Both the position numbers and the translations under genes were made by a program. Positions 1-6,694 of a stretch of DNA of 7,248 nucleotides are shown here, piece after piece; position 1 is the stretch's first letter; each line of letters opens with the position of its first letter. The DNA comes from Fimbriiglobus sp. (GTDB lineage Bacteria > Planctomycetota > Planctomycetia > Gemmatales > Gemmataceae): assembly GCA_025352585.1 (NCBI GenBank), contig JANXTD010000809.1, positions 1 through 7,248 of the forward strand. The letters run 5' to 3'. The notes beneath the pieces are model-generated. The model had not been told where the DNA came from and did not search any database. It saw nothing but the letters and a program-made list of their open reading frames with translations.

Positions 1-245
1 GCACCCCGGTGCTGACCGGCAACCGCACGAGCCTGCCCGAGGTCGCGGGGGACGCCGCGGTGCTCGTGGACCCCGACGACGGCGACGCCCTGGCCGACGG
101 CCTGCGGCGGCTGCTGGCCGACGAGTCGCTGCGCCGCGACCTGCGGGCGCGGGGCCTCGCGCGCAGCAAGCTCTTCACCTGGGAGCGCACCGCCGACGCG
201 GTCGCCGGGGTCTTCGAGAAGGTCGCGGGGGGCCGCGCCCGATGA
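1..245 (+). CDS. Glycosyltransferase family 4-type protein, C-terminal fragment (5' end outside window)
   Basis: Only the last 80 codons are present, and the reading frame is open to the left edge (first full codon at position 3). The visible start reads TPVLTGNRTSLPEVAGDAAV followed by LVDPDD. This is the classic C-terminal nucleotide-sugar-binding segment of GT4 (GT-B fold) enzymes, where the Glu of 'SLPEVAGDAA' contacts the donor sugar nucleotide. It is followed by the usual helical tail (LADGLRRLLADESLRRDLRARGLARSKLF..W..TA) that packs back on the N-domain. Such enzymes transfer a sugar from an NDP-sugar to a growing glycan on the cytoplasmic side of the membrane. Acceptor and sugar cannot be read from this fragment. 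The stop codon (243-245) overlaps the ATG of the next glycosyltransferase gene (ATGA), so the two are probably translationally coupled. The family call is confident; the specificity is unknown. Confidence 0.9.
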   Translation, partial: TPVLTGNRTSLPEVAGDAAVLVDPDDGDALADGLRRLLADESLRRDLRARGLARSKLFTWERTADAVAGVFEKVAGGRAR

Positions 246-1324
246 CCCGGCCGCCCCCGGCCATCGTCCTGGTGGACTTCAACGGCCTCGACGACACGCG
301 CAAGTGCCTCGCCTCGCTGGCCGGACTCGCGGGGGCGGCGCGGGTCGTGGTGGTCGACAACGCCTCGCGCGTGGACGTGGCCGCGGCGCTGAGTGGCACC
401 TTCCCCTGGGCGACGTTCCTGCGCGCGGGGCGCAACGGCGGCTGGGCCGGCGGCAACAACCTGGGCCTCAAGTACGCCCTCGACGGCGGCGCGGACCTCG
501 TCATCCTGCTGAACAACGACACGGTCGTCGGCCCGGACTTCGCGTGCCGGATGGTCGCCGCGGCCGACGCGCACCCCGGCTTCGGCATCCTCGGCCCGGT
601 GATCCGCTTCCTGGCCCCGCCGCACGAGGTCCAGACCGACGGCGTCGTGTTCAACGGCCCGGCGCAGCCCGGCTTCTTCCAGCGCCTCGCCGTGCCGCTG
701 CCCCCCGCGGCCCCAGGGGTCACGCCCGGCACCGCCGCGGGCGAATCCTCGGGCGAGCCGCCGGGGGTCGCGGAGGTGGACATCGTCAACGGCTGCTGCC
801 TGATGGTGCGCCGGGCGGTCGTCGAGCGCGTCGGCTTCATCGACGAGGCGTACTTCTTGGTCCACGAGGAGAGCGATTTCTGCCTGCGCGCGCAAGAAGC
901 CGGCTTCAAGAACGGCGTGATCGCCGAGTCGCTGGTGTGGCACAAGGGCAGCAGCAGCTTCCAGCGCGAGGGCAAGCGGCTCCAGCGCTACTTCGACACG
1001 CGCAACCTGGCCCGGCTACTGCGGCGGCACCGCGGCCGGCCGACGGCGCGGGGGCCGTGGGCGTCGCGGCGGCACTACCTGCGCTACGCCTACCACCGCT
1101 ACAGCATCGAGCGCGAGGGCGGCTTCCGCGACAGCGCCGACGCCATCCTCGAAGGCCTCTACGACGCGCTGACGGGCCGCTGGGGTCCGCACTCCGCCCG
1201 CCGCCGGCCCGGCCTGACGCTGCTGCGGCTGGCCTTCGGGTCGGCCTGGCGCGTGGCCGGCGGCCACGCCGCCAAGCCGCCCGCCCCCGACCCCGCGAGG
1301 CTGCGCCATGCCCGACCCGGTTGA
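242..1324 (+). CDS. GT2 family glycosyltransferase (rhamnosyltransferase-like, GT-A fold)
   Basis: A 360-residue inverting glycosyltransferase, complete. The N-terminus 'AIVLVDFNGLDDTRKCLASL' (7-26) and 'VVVVDNAS' (35-42) form the nucleotide-binding strand. 'RNGGWAGGNNLGLKYAL' (64-80) is the signature of the WbbL/rhamnosyltransferase-like branch. 'LLNNDT' (89-94) sits at the DxD metal/nucleotide position. 'NGCCLMVRR' (183-191) and 'FLVHEESDFCLR' (205-216) give the acceptor-side region and the probable catalytic-base cluster (E209/E210/D212). 'VWHKGSSSF' (232-240) closes the GT-A core. Residues about 152-178 are a Pro/Ala/Gly-rich loop just before the acceptor motif. The C-terminal ~110 residues are Arg- and aromatic-rich and may lie against the membrane. 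The start is chosen from the ATGA overlap with the preceding GT4 gene, and the end overlaps the next gene by 17 nt, indicating one operon. The likely role is adding one sugar during surface or extracellular polysaccharide assembly; donor and acceptor are not readable. Confidence 0.92.
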   Translation: MTRPPPAIVLVDFNGLDDTRKCLASLAGLAGAARVVVVDNASRVDVAAALSGTFPWATFLRAGRNGGWAGGNNLGLKYALDGGADLVILLNNDTVVGPDFACRMVAAADAHPGFGILGPVIRFLAPPHEVQTDGVVFNGPAQPGFFQRLAVPLPPAAPGVTPGTAAGESSGEPPGVAEVDIVNGCCLMVRRAVVERVGFIDEAYFLVHEESDFCLRAQEAGFKNGVIAESLVWHKGSSSFQREGKRLQRYFDTRNLARLLRRHRGRPTARGPWASRRHYLRYAYHRYSIEREGGFRDSADAILEGLYDALTGRWGPHSARRRPGLTLLRLAFGSAWRVAGGHAAKPPAPDPARLRHARPG

Positions 1325-2249
1325 CCTGGCGCGCGTCCGCACGGTGCCCCTGGCGGCGCGGCCGAACAAGGTGGACGCCGCGGCCTTCGCCCGGCCGCCG
1401 GTGAAGGGCCAGTCGGCCGCCGACTTCCTGGCCGGCCTGCCGCGCCTGCTCGCCGGCGACGACTTCCGCGCGCTCGTGGCCGCCATCGTGACCGCCCGCC
1501 GCGCCGGCCGCCCGGTCGTCGTCGGCTTCGGCGCGCACGTCATCAAGTGCGGCCTGTCGCCGGTGCTGATCGACCTGATGCGCCGCGGCATCGTCACCGC
1601 GCTGGCGACCAACGGCAGCGGCGGCATCCACGACTTCGAGCTGGCACTGATCGGCGCGACCTCCGAGGACGTGGCCGCGGGCCTGAAGGACGGCACGTTC
1701 GGCATGGTCCGCGAGACGGGCGAGCTGATGCACGCCGCCATCGACGGGGTGACCGCCCGCCCCGACGCGGGCCTGGGACAGCTCTTCGGCGAGTTCCTCG
1801 ACGCCCTGCCGGCCCCGAACGCCGACCTGAGTTTGGCGGTCGCGGCCAAGCGGCTCGGCCTGCCGTTCACGGTCCACGTCGCCATCGGCACCGACATCAT
1901 CCACATGCACCCCGGCGCGGACGGCGCGGCGATCGGCCGGTCGAGCTTCAACGACTTCAAGCTGTTCTGCGGCGTGGTGACCGAACTCTCCGGCGGCGTC
2001 TACCTGAACGTCGGCAGCGCGGTGATCATGCCCGAGGTCTTCCTGAAGGCGTTCACGGTCGCGCAGAACCTGGGGGCCGACCTGAGCGGCTACACGACGG
2101 CCAACCTCGACATGGTGGCGCACTACCGCAGCGGCGAGAACGTCGTGCGCCGCCCGGCCGCGGTCGCCGGCAAGGGCTACACGCTGATCGGCCGCCACGA
2201 GTTCCTCATCCCGCTGCTGGCGCAAGCCGTAGTCGAGGAGCTGGGGTGA
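1308..2249 (+). CDS. Deoxyhypusine synthase-like protein of unknown reaction
   Basis: A 313-residue soluble protein with no signal peptide or membrane segment. Its blocks follow the order of deoxyhypusine synthase (DHS). 'GFGAHVIKCGLSPVLIDLM' (73-91) resembles the DHS 'TSNLISSGLRETIRYL' region. 'VTALATNGSGGIHDFELAL' (96-114) resembles 'VDVLVTTAGGVEEDLIKCL'. 'LPFTVHVAIGTDIIHMHP' (185-202) resembles 'IPVFSPALTDGSLGDM'. 'LIGRHEFLIPLLAQAVVEEL' (293-312) resembles the C-terminal 'ASLVFPLLVAETF'. The match is my reading from memory of the family. The DHS active-site lysine motif (PDEAVSWGK) is not visible; the corresponding region is shorter and reads 'VVRRPAAVAGKGYT' (279-292). Bacteria lack eIF5A, so a hypusine role is unlikely. 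An NAD-dependent transfer of an amine or carbon group is possible but unproven. The start is supported by GAGG at 1297-1300, 7 nt upstream, and by the 17-nt overlap with the GT2 gene. That context points to polysaccharide or lipid-linked glycan metabolism. The CDS is certain; the function is open. Confidence 0.88.
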   Translation: MPDPVDLARVRTVPLAARPNKVDAAAFARPPVKGQSAADFLAGLPRLLAGDDFRALVAAIVTARRAGRPVVVGFGAHVIKCGLSPVLIDLMRRGIVTALATNGSGGIHDFELALIGATSEDVAAGLKDGTFGMVRETGELMHAAIDGVTARPDAGLGQLFGEFLDALPAPNADLSLAVAAKRLGLPFTVHVAIGTDIIHMHPGADGAAIGRSSFNDFKLFCGVVTELSGGVYLNVGSAVIMPEVFLKAFTVAQNLGADLSGYTTANLDMVAHYRSGENVVRRPAAVAGKGYTLIGRHEFLIPLLAQAVVEELG

Positions 2250-2261
2250 GTCCCGGCGGGG

Positions 2262-2307
2262 GCGACGCGTCTCGCGGCTCGCCTGGCTACGCCGCGAAGC
2301 GCGACGC
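2262..2307. terminator. Imperfect hairpin after the glycosyltransferase operon (possible terminator or repeat)
   Basis: Two 17-nt arms, 2262-2278 and 2291-2307, are inverted complements at 14 of 17 positions and are separated by a 12-nt loop (TCGCCTGGCTAC). The hairpin begins 12 nt after the stop codon at 2249. That position suits a transcription end for the operon, but there is no T-run after it, so a classical intrinsic terminator is not shown. It could instead be a copy of a dispersed GC-rich palindromic repeat. Confidence 0.4.
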
Positions 2308-2462
2308 CGCAACCCGTTCGCCCACGCCCCGTGACACGGCCTCCCCGGTGCCGCTTCCCGCAATCCGCCGCCCGTCGGCGTCCGTCTGTAGGGGTAGGGC
2401 GGTGCGCGACTTCGCCGGGCGTCGGGGGGCGAGGTTTGTCCAACCGTCGCGGCGAATGGCCG

Positions 2463-2493
2463 TTGACGGGGGGCGGCGCGACTGTCACAGTAA
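2463..2493 (+). promoter_or_regulatory. Weak candidate promoter/operator before the 853-residue protein gene
   Basis: A TTGACG box (2463-2468) matches five of six bases of a -35 hexamer. Nothing close to TATAAT follows at the usual distance; the nearest is CAGTAA (2488-2493), a poor match at 19 nt spacing. The same stretch holds a perfect small palindrome CTGT-C-ACAG (2482-2490). The rest of the 270-nt intergenic region (2250-2519) shows no ORF or RNA gene that I can support. Confidence 0.2.
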
Positions 2494-2508
2494 GCCGAAT
2501 CCCTCGCC

Positions 2509-2512
2509 GGAG
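2509..2512 (+). promoter_or_regulatory. Ribosome binding site deciding the start at 2520
   Basis: GGAG lies 7 nt upstream of the ATG at 2520. The reading frame stays open upstream to a GTG at 2331. The stretch between would encode an Arg/Pro-rich tail unlike a protein N-terminus, whereas the ATG at 2520 opens directly on the Ser/Arg-rich leader and LEDRLTPA motif typical of exported planctomycete proteins. Confidence 0.65.
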
Positions 2513-2519
2513 TTGCGCC

Positions 2520-5081
2520 ATGAGTCGTTCGCGTCGGTCGGTGCCGCTGGCCTTCACCCGCCTCGAGGACCGGCTCACGCCCGCGTTCGTGGCCGCGGAC
2601 GTCGCGCAGTACATCCGCGACCAGCGGATCGTCACCAGCAACAACTTCGAGGCGGTCGGGGCGATTTTCAGCTCCTGGGAGCCGAACGCCGGGCCGATCG
2701 ACGACCCGCGGCAGCGCGTCGTCGACCCGCACGACGCCGGCGTCGCCGTGCAGGGGCTGCTGCTCTCGACGGGCAACGACGTGCCGGTCGGCGACAACCT
2801 GATGACGGCCCAGCGCTACCTGCGCTGGTACTTGCGCAACGTCTCCGCCGGGAACGAGTACGTCCTCGACCAGCAGTGGTACCGCCCCGACGGCAGCCTG
2901 GCGCAGACCACGCCGGCCAACTCCGAGGCGACGGCCACGGCGACGTTCTTGCAGGTCGCCTGGGACTACGCCCGCCTGGGCGGCGACCGGGCGGTCTTCA
3001 AGGAGGCCGACTACCCCTCCAAGATCGCCGGCATGGTGGACGCGCTGATGCGGCGCGACCGGCAGGTGGACGGCCTGTACGCCTCGAACCAGGGCGACAC
3101 GACCGAGACCCTCGCGGACAACGCCCAGGTCTACGCCGGGTTCGTCAACGCGGGGCGGCTGTTCAGCGAGGTCTACGCCGACTTCCCCCGCGCCGCCCTG
3201 GCCGACGCCGAGGCGGTCCGGCTCCGCGCCGCCGTCCGGGTCCAGTTCTACGGCGGCCTGACGACCGGCTACGCCTGGCTCAAGGACGTGTCGGGGGCCC
3301 CGACCGTCGCCGACGACTCGACCAACCCCTGGCCGACGCGGGCCGTGCGGCTGTACCCCGCCGTCTACGGCCTCGACGACCCGCGCGGCGCGCGCTCCGT
3401 CGCCGAGTTGGCCGCGCTCAACGCCAAGTTCACGGGCGGCAGCGACTGGGTCACCACCCTCAACGTGGACCTCAACCGCCAGCCGTGGACCGTCGTCGGC
3501 TACGCCCAGAACGCCATCTCCGGCGACAGCACCCGCGGCAACCTGCACAACGACACCGTCTACGACCTGACCTTCGCCGGCCGCGTGACGCAGCCGGTCA
3601 CGCCGACCAACGGCGGCAACGTGCCGGTGACGACGGCCGACGCCGGCTGGATGCTGCGGACCGCCGGGGGCTTCAACCTGGCCCCGGTCGCCACGGCCCA
3701 GGCGCTCACGCTCGCCCAGGACGCCAGCCTGCCGGTGACCCTCGCCGGGGTGGACCCCGAGGGGGCGGCCTTGCGCTTCACGGTGGTGAGCTTGCCGACC
3801 CACGGCACCTTCCTGAGCGCCGACACGAACCGGACGTTCACGACCAACTCCGCGTTCACCTACACCCCGACGCCCGGCTACTTCGGCACCGACGCCGTGG
3901 TCTTCAAGGTGTCCGACGGCGTCCTCGACTCGGACACCGTCACCGTGACCTTCGCCGTGTCTGCGGCCCCGGTGGACCCCGGCAACGGCGGCGGCCCGAC
4001 GGTGCCCGGCCTGCCGCCGGTCACCCTGCCGCCGACGGTGCCCGGCGTGCCGGGGGTTCCGGTCGTCCCGGTCGTCCCCGGCGTGCCCCCCGTGCTGCCG
4101 CCCCTGCCGGTGCCCCCGCTGACCGCCGGCGCGACCCTGGTGAGCGGCGTCGCGACCGGCGGCGGCGTGACGGTGGTGACCGAGACCGGCGCGATCCGCT
4201 CGGTGGTCTTCCCGCTCGACGCGGCGACGCCCGGCGGGGTCCACTCGGCGCTGGCGGACTTCGACCGCGACGGCACGCCGGACTACGTCGCCGGCTCCGG
4301 GCCGGGCGGCCCCTCGGCGGTCGCCGTCGCCAGCGGCCGGACCGGGGCCGCGCTGTTCCGACTGGCCCCGTTCGAGTCGAGCTTCACCGGCGGCGTCTTC
4401 GTGGCCGCGGCCGACCTCAACGGCGACGGCGTGCCCGATGTCGCCGTGTCGGCCGACCAGGGCGGCGGGCCGCGCGTGCGGATCTTCGACGGCAAGACCC
4501 GCGCCCCGATCGTGGACTTCTTCGGCATCGACGACCGGGCCTTCCGCGGCGGGGCGCGGGTCGGCTTCGGCGACGTGACCGGCGACGGCACGCCCGACCT
4601 GATCGTCGCGGCCGGCTTCGGCGGCGGCCCGCGCGTGACCGTGTGGGACGGCAAGTCGCTGCTCGCCGGGGTGCCCCGCCCGGTGGCCAACTTCTTCGCC
4701 TTCGAGCCGACCTTGCGCAACGGCGTCTACGTCGCCGCGGGCGAGTTCACCGGCGACCGCAAGGCCGACCTCGTCGTGGGGGCCGGCCCCGGCGGCGGCC
4801 CGCGCGTGAGCGTGTTCAGCGGCTCGCTCGTCGGCCTGACGACCCCGCCGCGCTACGCCGACTTCTTCGCCGGCGACCCCTCGGCGCGCGGCGGCGTGAG
4901 TGTGGCCGCGAAGCCCGGCGCGGCCGGCGACGTGCTCGTGACCGGCAGCGGCCCGTCGGACACCGTGGGCCGCGTGCGGGCCTACGCCGCCGCCGCGATC
5001 GCCGCCAACCCGGTCGCCCCCGCGACCGCCTTCGAGGTCGAGCCGCTCGACGGCAACACCGGCGGCATCTTCGTGGGGTAG
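2520..5081 (+). CDS. Large probable exported protein: unassigned N-terminal domain, cadherin-like domain, FG-GAP/VCBS-type repeats
   Basis: An 853-residue protein. Residues 1-24 (basic start, then 'FTRLEDRLTPAF') match the N-terminal segment common on large secreted planctomycete proteins, comparable to the LEPR-XLL type. It is not a textbook signal peptide. Residues ~30-384 form a domain I cannot place. Its regular helix-like segments with conserved-looking W, Y and G ('YLRWYLRN', 'DQQWYRPDGS', 'TATATFLQVAWDYARLGGD', 'DRQVDGLYASN') recall alpha/alpha-barrel (six-hairpin) glycosidases, but I see no proven catalytic residues. Residues 386-482 are a cadherin/Ig-like domain ('VDPEGAALRFTV', 'FTYTPTPGYFGTDAVVFKVSDG'). 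Residues ~484-538 are a Pro/Val/Gly linker. From ~560 come FG-GAP-like beta-propeller repeats every 52-57 residues, with calcium loops at D580 (DFDRDGTPD), D632 (DLNGDGVPD), D685 (DVTGDGTPD) and a degenerate one at E742 (EFTGDRKAD). A last repeat near 796 has lost the loop. The architecture suggests an extracellular or cell-surface adhesion or polysaccharide-related protein. It appears to be a single transcription unit. Confidence 0.9.
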   Translation: MSRSRRSVPLAFTRLEDRLTPAFVAADVAQYIRDQRIVTSNNFEAVGAIFSSWEPNAGPIDDPRQRVVDPHDAGVAVQGLLLSTGNDVPVGDNLMTAQRYLRWYLRNVSAGNEYVLDQQWYRPDGSLAQTTPANSEATATATFLQVAWDYARLGGDRAVFKEADYPSKIAGMVDALMRRDRQVDGLYASNQGDTTETLADNAQVYAGFVNAGRLFSEVYADFPRAALADAEAVRLRAAVRVQFYGGLTTGYAWLKDVSGAPTVADDSTNPWPTRAVRLYPAVYGLDDPRGARSVAELAALNAKFTGGSDWVTTLNVDLNRQPWTVVGYAQNAISGDSTRGNLHNDTVYDLTFAGRVTQPVTPTNGGNVPVTTADAGWMLRTAGGFNLAPVATAQALTLAQDASLPVTLAGVDPEGAALRFTVVSLPTHGTFLSADTNRTFTTNSAFTYTPTPGYFGTDAVVFKVSDGVLDSDTVTVTFAVSAAPVDPGNGGGPTVPGLPPVTLPPTVPGVPGVPVVPVVPGVPPVLPPLPVPPLTAGATLVSGVATGGGVTVVTETGAIRSVVFPLDAATPGGVHSALADFDRDGTPDYVAGSGPGGPSAVAVASGRTGAALFRLAPFESSFTGGVFVAAADLNGDGVPDVAVSADQGGGPRVRIFDGKTRAPIVDFFGIDDRAFRGGARVGFGDVTGDGTPDLIVAAGFGGGPRVTVWDGKSLLAGVPRPVANFFAFEPTLRNGVYVAAGEFTGDRKADLVVGAGPGGGPRVSVFSGSLVGLTTPPRYADFFAGDPSARGGVSVAAKPGAAGDVLVTGSGPSDTVGRVRAYAAAAIAANPVAPATAFEVEPLDGNTGGIFVG
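3996..4046 (+). repeat. Short direct repeats in the Pro-Val-Gly linker coding region
   Basis: A 15-bp sequence (CCGACGGTGCCCGGC) occurs at 3996-4010 and again at 4032-4046, a 36-bp period. Just downstream, GGTCGTCCC is repeated head to tail at 4061-4069 and 4070-4078. They encode the 'TVPG..' and 'VVP' units of the linker, so its length probably changes by slippage or unequal recombination. Confidence 0.7.
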
Positions 5082-5098
5082 GGGCGAGCGAAACGCCG

Positions 5099-5104
5099 TA
5101 GAAT
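5099..5104 (+). promoter_or_regulatory. Candidate -10 box for lysS
   Basis: TAGAAT matches the bacterial -10 consensus at five of six positions and stands out in a GC-rich 62-nt gap. It would place transcription start near 5111 and give a leader of about 33 nt before the GTG start of lysS. No recognisable -35 lies at 16-18 nt upstream; that position falls on the stop codon of the preceding gene. Confidence 0.4.
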
Positions 5105-5143
5105 GGCCGCTCCCCAGCCTTCGCCTGTAGTGAGTGCCCCATC

Positions 5144-6646
5144 GTGTCGAGTGACGCCAGTCCGCCGCCCGAGAACCCGACCGACCTCGCCGCGGTTCGC
5201 CTCGACAAGCTCCGCCAAATCGAAGCGCTCGGCCTCGACCCGTGGGGCCAGCGCTACGACGGCGCGACGACCATCCGCGCCGTCCGCGAGCTGGAGCCGC
5301 AACTCTTCGACGACAAGGAGCCGAAGGGCCAGCGGGTCTGCTGCGCCGGGCGGATCGTCCGCCACCGCACCGGCGGCAAGCTGCACTTCCTCGAACTCTG
5401 GGACCAGACCGGCCGCGTGCAGTTGATGGTCCGCGTCAACAAGGTCACGCCGACCGAGTGGACCGTGCTGAACCTCCTGGACCTCGGCGACATCGTCGGC
5501 GTCCGCGGCGAGTTCGGCAAGACCCGCACCGGCGAGTTGACCATCCAGGTCGATGAGTTGACCTTCCTGACGAAGTCGCTCGAGCCGCACCCCAAGGACA
5601 CCTACGGCCTCGGCGACATCGAGTACCGCCTGCGGCACCGCTACCTCGACCTGATCTACACGCCCGAGACGCTGGAGCGCGCCCACAAGCGGGTGCGCAT
5701 CCTGCGCACCATGCGCAACTTCCTCGACGGCCGCGGCTACCTCGAAGTCGAAACGCCCGTGCTGCAAGGCGTCGCCGGGGGCGCGGCGGCCCGGCCGTTC
5801 GTGACGCACCACAACACGCTCGACCTCGAACTGACCCTGCGCATCGCCCTCGAACTGCCCCTGAAGCGGCTGCTCGTCGGCGGCCTCGAGAAGGTCTACG
5901 AGATCGGCCGGGTCTTCCGCAACGAGGGGGTCAGCCCGCGGCACAACCCCGAATTCACCATGATGGAGCTGTACCACGCCTACGGCGACCTGTTCACCAT
6001 GATGGAGCTGACCGAGAGCCTGATCGTGGCGTGTGTGGAGTCGGTCAACGACTCGCAGACGATCCCGTGGGGCGACAAATCGGTCACGTTCACGCCGCCG
6101 TTCCAGCGGCTGAAGTACGCCGACGCCTTCCGGCAGGTGCTCGGCATCGACCTGAACGACGCAACGGCCGTGGTGGCGAAGGCGGCCGAGTTGAAGGTGG
6201 CGACGCACGCCAAGGACGGTACGCCGAAGGCCCACGACGTGATCGTCAACGACCTGTTCGGCGACCACGTCGAGGCGAGTTTCGTCGGCCCGGTGTTCGT
6301 CTACGACTACCCCGCGGCGTTGTGCCCGCTGACGAAGCGCAAGCCGAACGAGCCGGGGGTGGCGGAGCGCTTCGAGTTGTACGTCCACGGCATGGAGTTG
6401 GCGAACGCCTACACGGAACTCAACGACCCGATCACGCAGGAGGCGACCTTTAGCGCCCAACTCGCCGGCCAGGCGGCCGAGGACAGCATGGCGACGATGG
6501 ACACCGACTTCATTCGGGCGTTGCGTCACGGCATGCCCCCCGCCGGCGGGTTGGGCATCGGCATCGACCGCCTGACGATGCTGCTGACGAACACGCCGAC
6601 GATCCGCGACGTGATCCTCTTCCCGCTGCTACGGCCGCAGATGTGA
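5144..6646 (+). CDS. lysS: Lysyl-tRNA synthetase, class II (LysRS)
   Basis: A cytoplasmic enzyme that attaches lysine to tRNA-Lys using ATP. At 500 residues it has the normal length for bacterial LysS. Residues ~64-145 form the OB-fold anticodon-binding domain ('VCCAGRIVRHRTGGKLHFLELWDQTGRVQLMV'). The class II catalytic core follows. Motif 1 is at ~183-207 ('RNFLDGRGYLEVETPVLQ'), with 'GGAAARPFVTHHN' (212-224). Motif 2 is 'FRNEGVSPRHNPEFTMMELY' (258-277) with catalytic R259. Motif 3 is 'GGLGIGIDRL' (468-477). Lysine-pocket residues known from E. coli LysU are kept as G213, E237, R259, E275, Y277, N421 and E425; the Phe of 'NGFSE' is Tyr423. The usual 'LRIAPELYLKR' reads 'LRIALELPLKR' (232-242). 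The start is GTG at 5144, since no in-frame ATG occurs before residue 95. No clear Shine-Dalgarno sequence precedes it. It is likely expressed from its own promoter and forms no obvious operon with its neighbours. Confidence 0.97.
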   Translation: MSSDASPPPENPTDLAAVRLDKLRQIEALGLDPWGQRYDGATTIRAVRELEPQLFDDKEPKGQRVCCAGRIVRHRTGGKLHFLELWDQTGRVQLMVRVNKVTPTEWTVLNLLDLGDIVGVRGEFGKTRTGELTIQVDELTFLTKSLEPHPKDTYGLGDIEYRLRHRYLDLIYTPETLERAHKRVRILRTMRNFLDGRGYLEVETPVLQGVAGGAAARPFVTHHNTLDLELTLRIALELPLKRLLVGGLEKVYEIGRVFRNEGVSPRHNPEFTMMELYHAYGDLFTMMELTESLIVACVESVNDSQTIPWGDKSVTFTPPFQRLKYADAFRQVLGIDLNDATAVVAKAAELKVATHAKDGTPKAHDVIVNDLFGDHVEASFVGPVFVYDYPAALCPLTKRKPNEPGVAERFELYVHGMELANAYTELNDPITQEATFSAQLAGQAAEDSMATMDTDFIRALRHGMPPAGGLGIGIDRLTMLLTNTPTIRDVILFPLLRPQM

Positions 6647-6681
6647 CGGGCGGGATGACGAGGCCGAGGGAATCGCAACTC

Positions 6682-6687
6682 AGGAGG
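6682..6687 (+). promoter_or_regulatory. Perfect Shine-Dalgarno before the 107-residue protein gene
   Basis: AGGAGG, 7 nt upstream of the ATG at 6695. It is the strongest ribosome binding site in the window and fixes the start of this small gene. Confidence 0.85.
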
Positions 6688-6694
6688 GATCGCC

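Noticed and set aside
691..776. Pro/Gly/Ala-rich stretch of the GT2 protein as an inserted repeat
   Set aside because: The distance between the flanking conserved motifs is about normal for this GT2 branch, so it is more likely a variable loop than an insertion.
2331..2519. N-terminal extension of the 853-residue protein from the GTG at 2331
   Set aside because: The added 63 residues are Arg/Pro-rich and unlike a leader. The ATG at 2520 has GGAG 7 nt upstream and opens directly on the expected export motif.
906..4244. Very long minus-strand open frame (about 1112 codons)
   Set aside because: It spans several well-supported plus-strand genes, and its translation is Arg/Gly/Val/His-rich low-complexity sequence. 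This is the usual antisense shadow of high-GC coding DNA.
1547..5101. Long plus-strand open frame (about 1184 codons) in another phase
   Set aside because: It runs through the deoxyhypusine-synthase-like gene, the intergenic region and the 853-residue gene, and reads as Arg/Pro/Ala-rich nonsense with no motif. It is a frame shadow.
4982..6529. Minus-strand open frame of about 515 codons opposite lysS
   Set aside because: It is exactly antisense to the clear lysS coding sequence and rich in Arg, Val, Leu and His without domain signatures.
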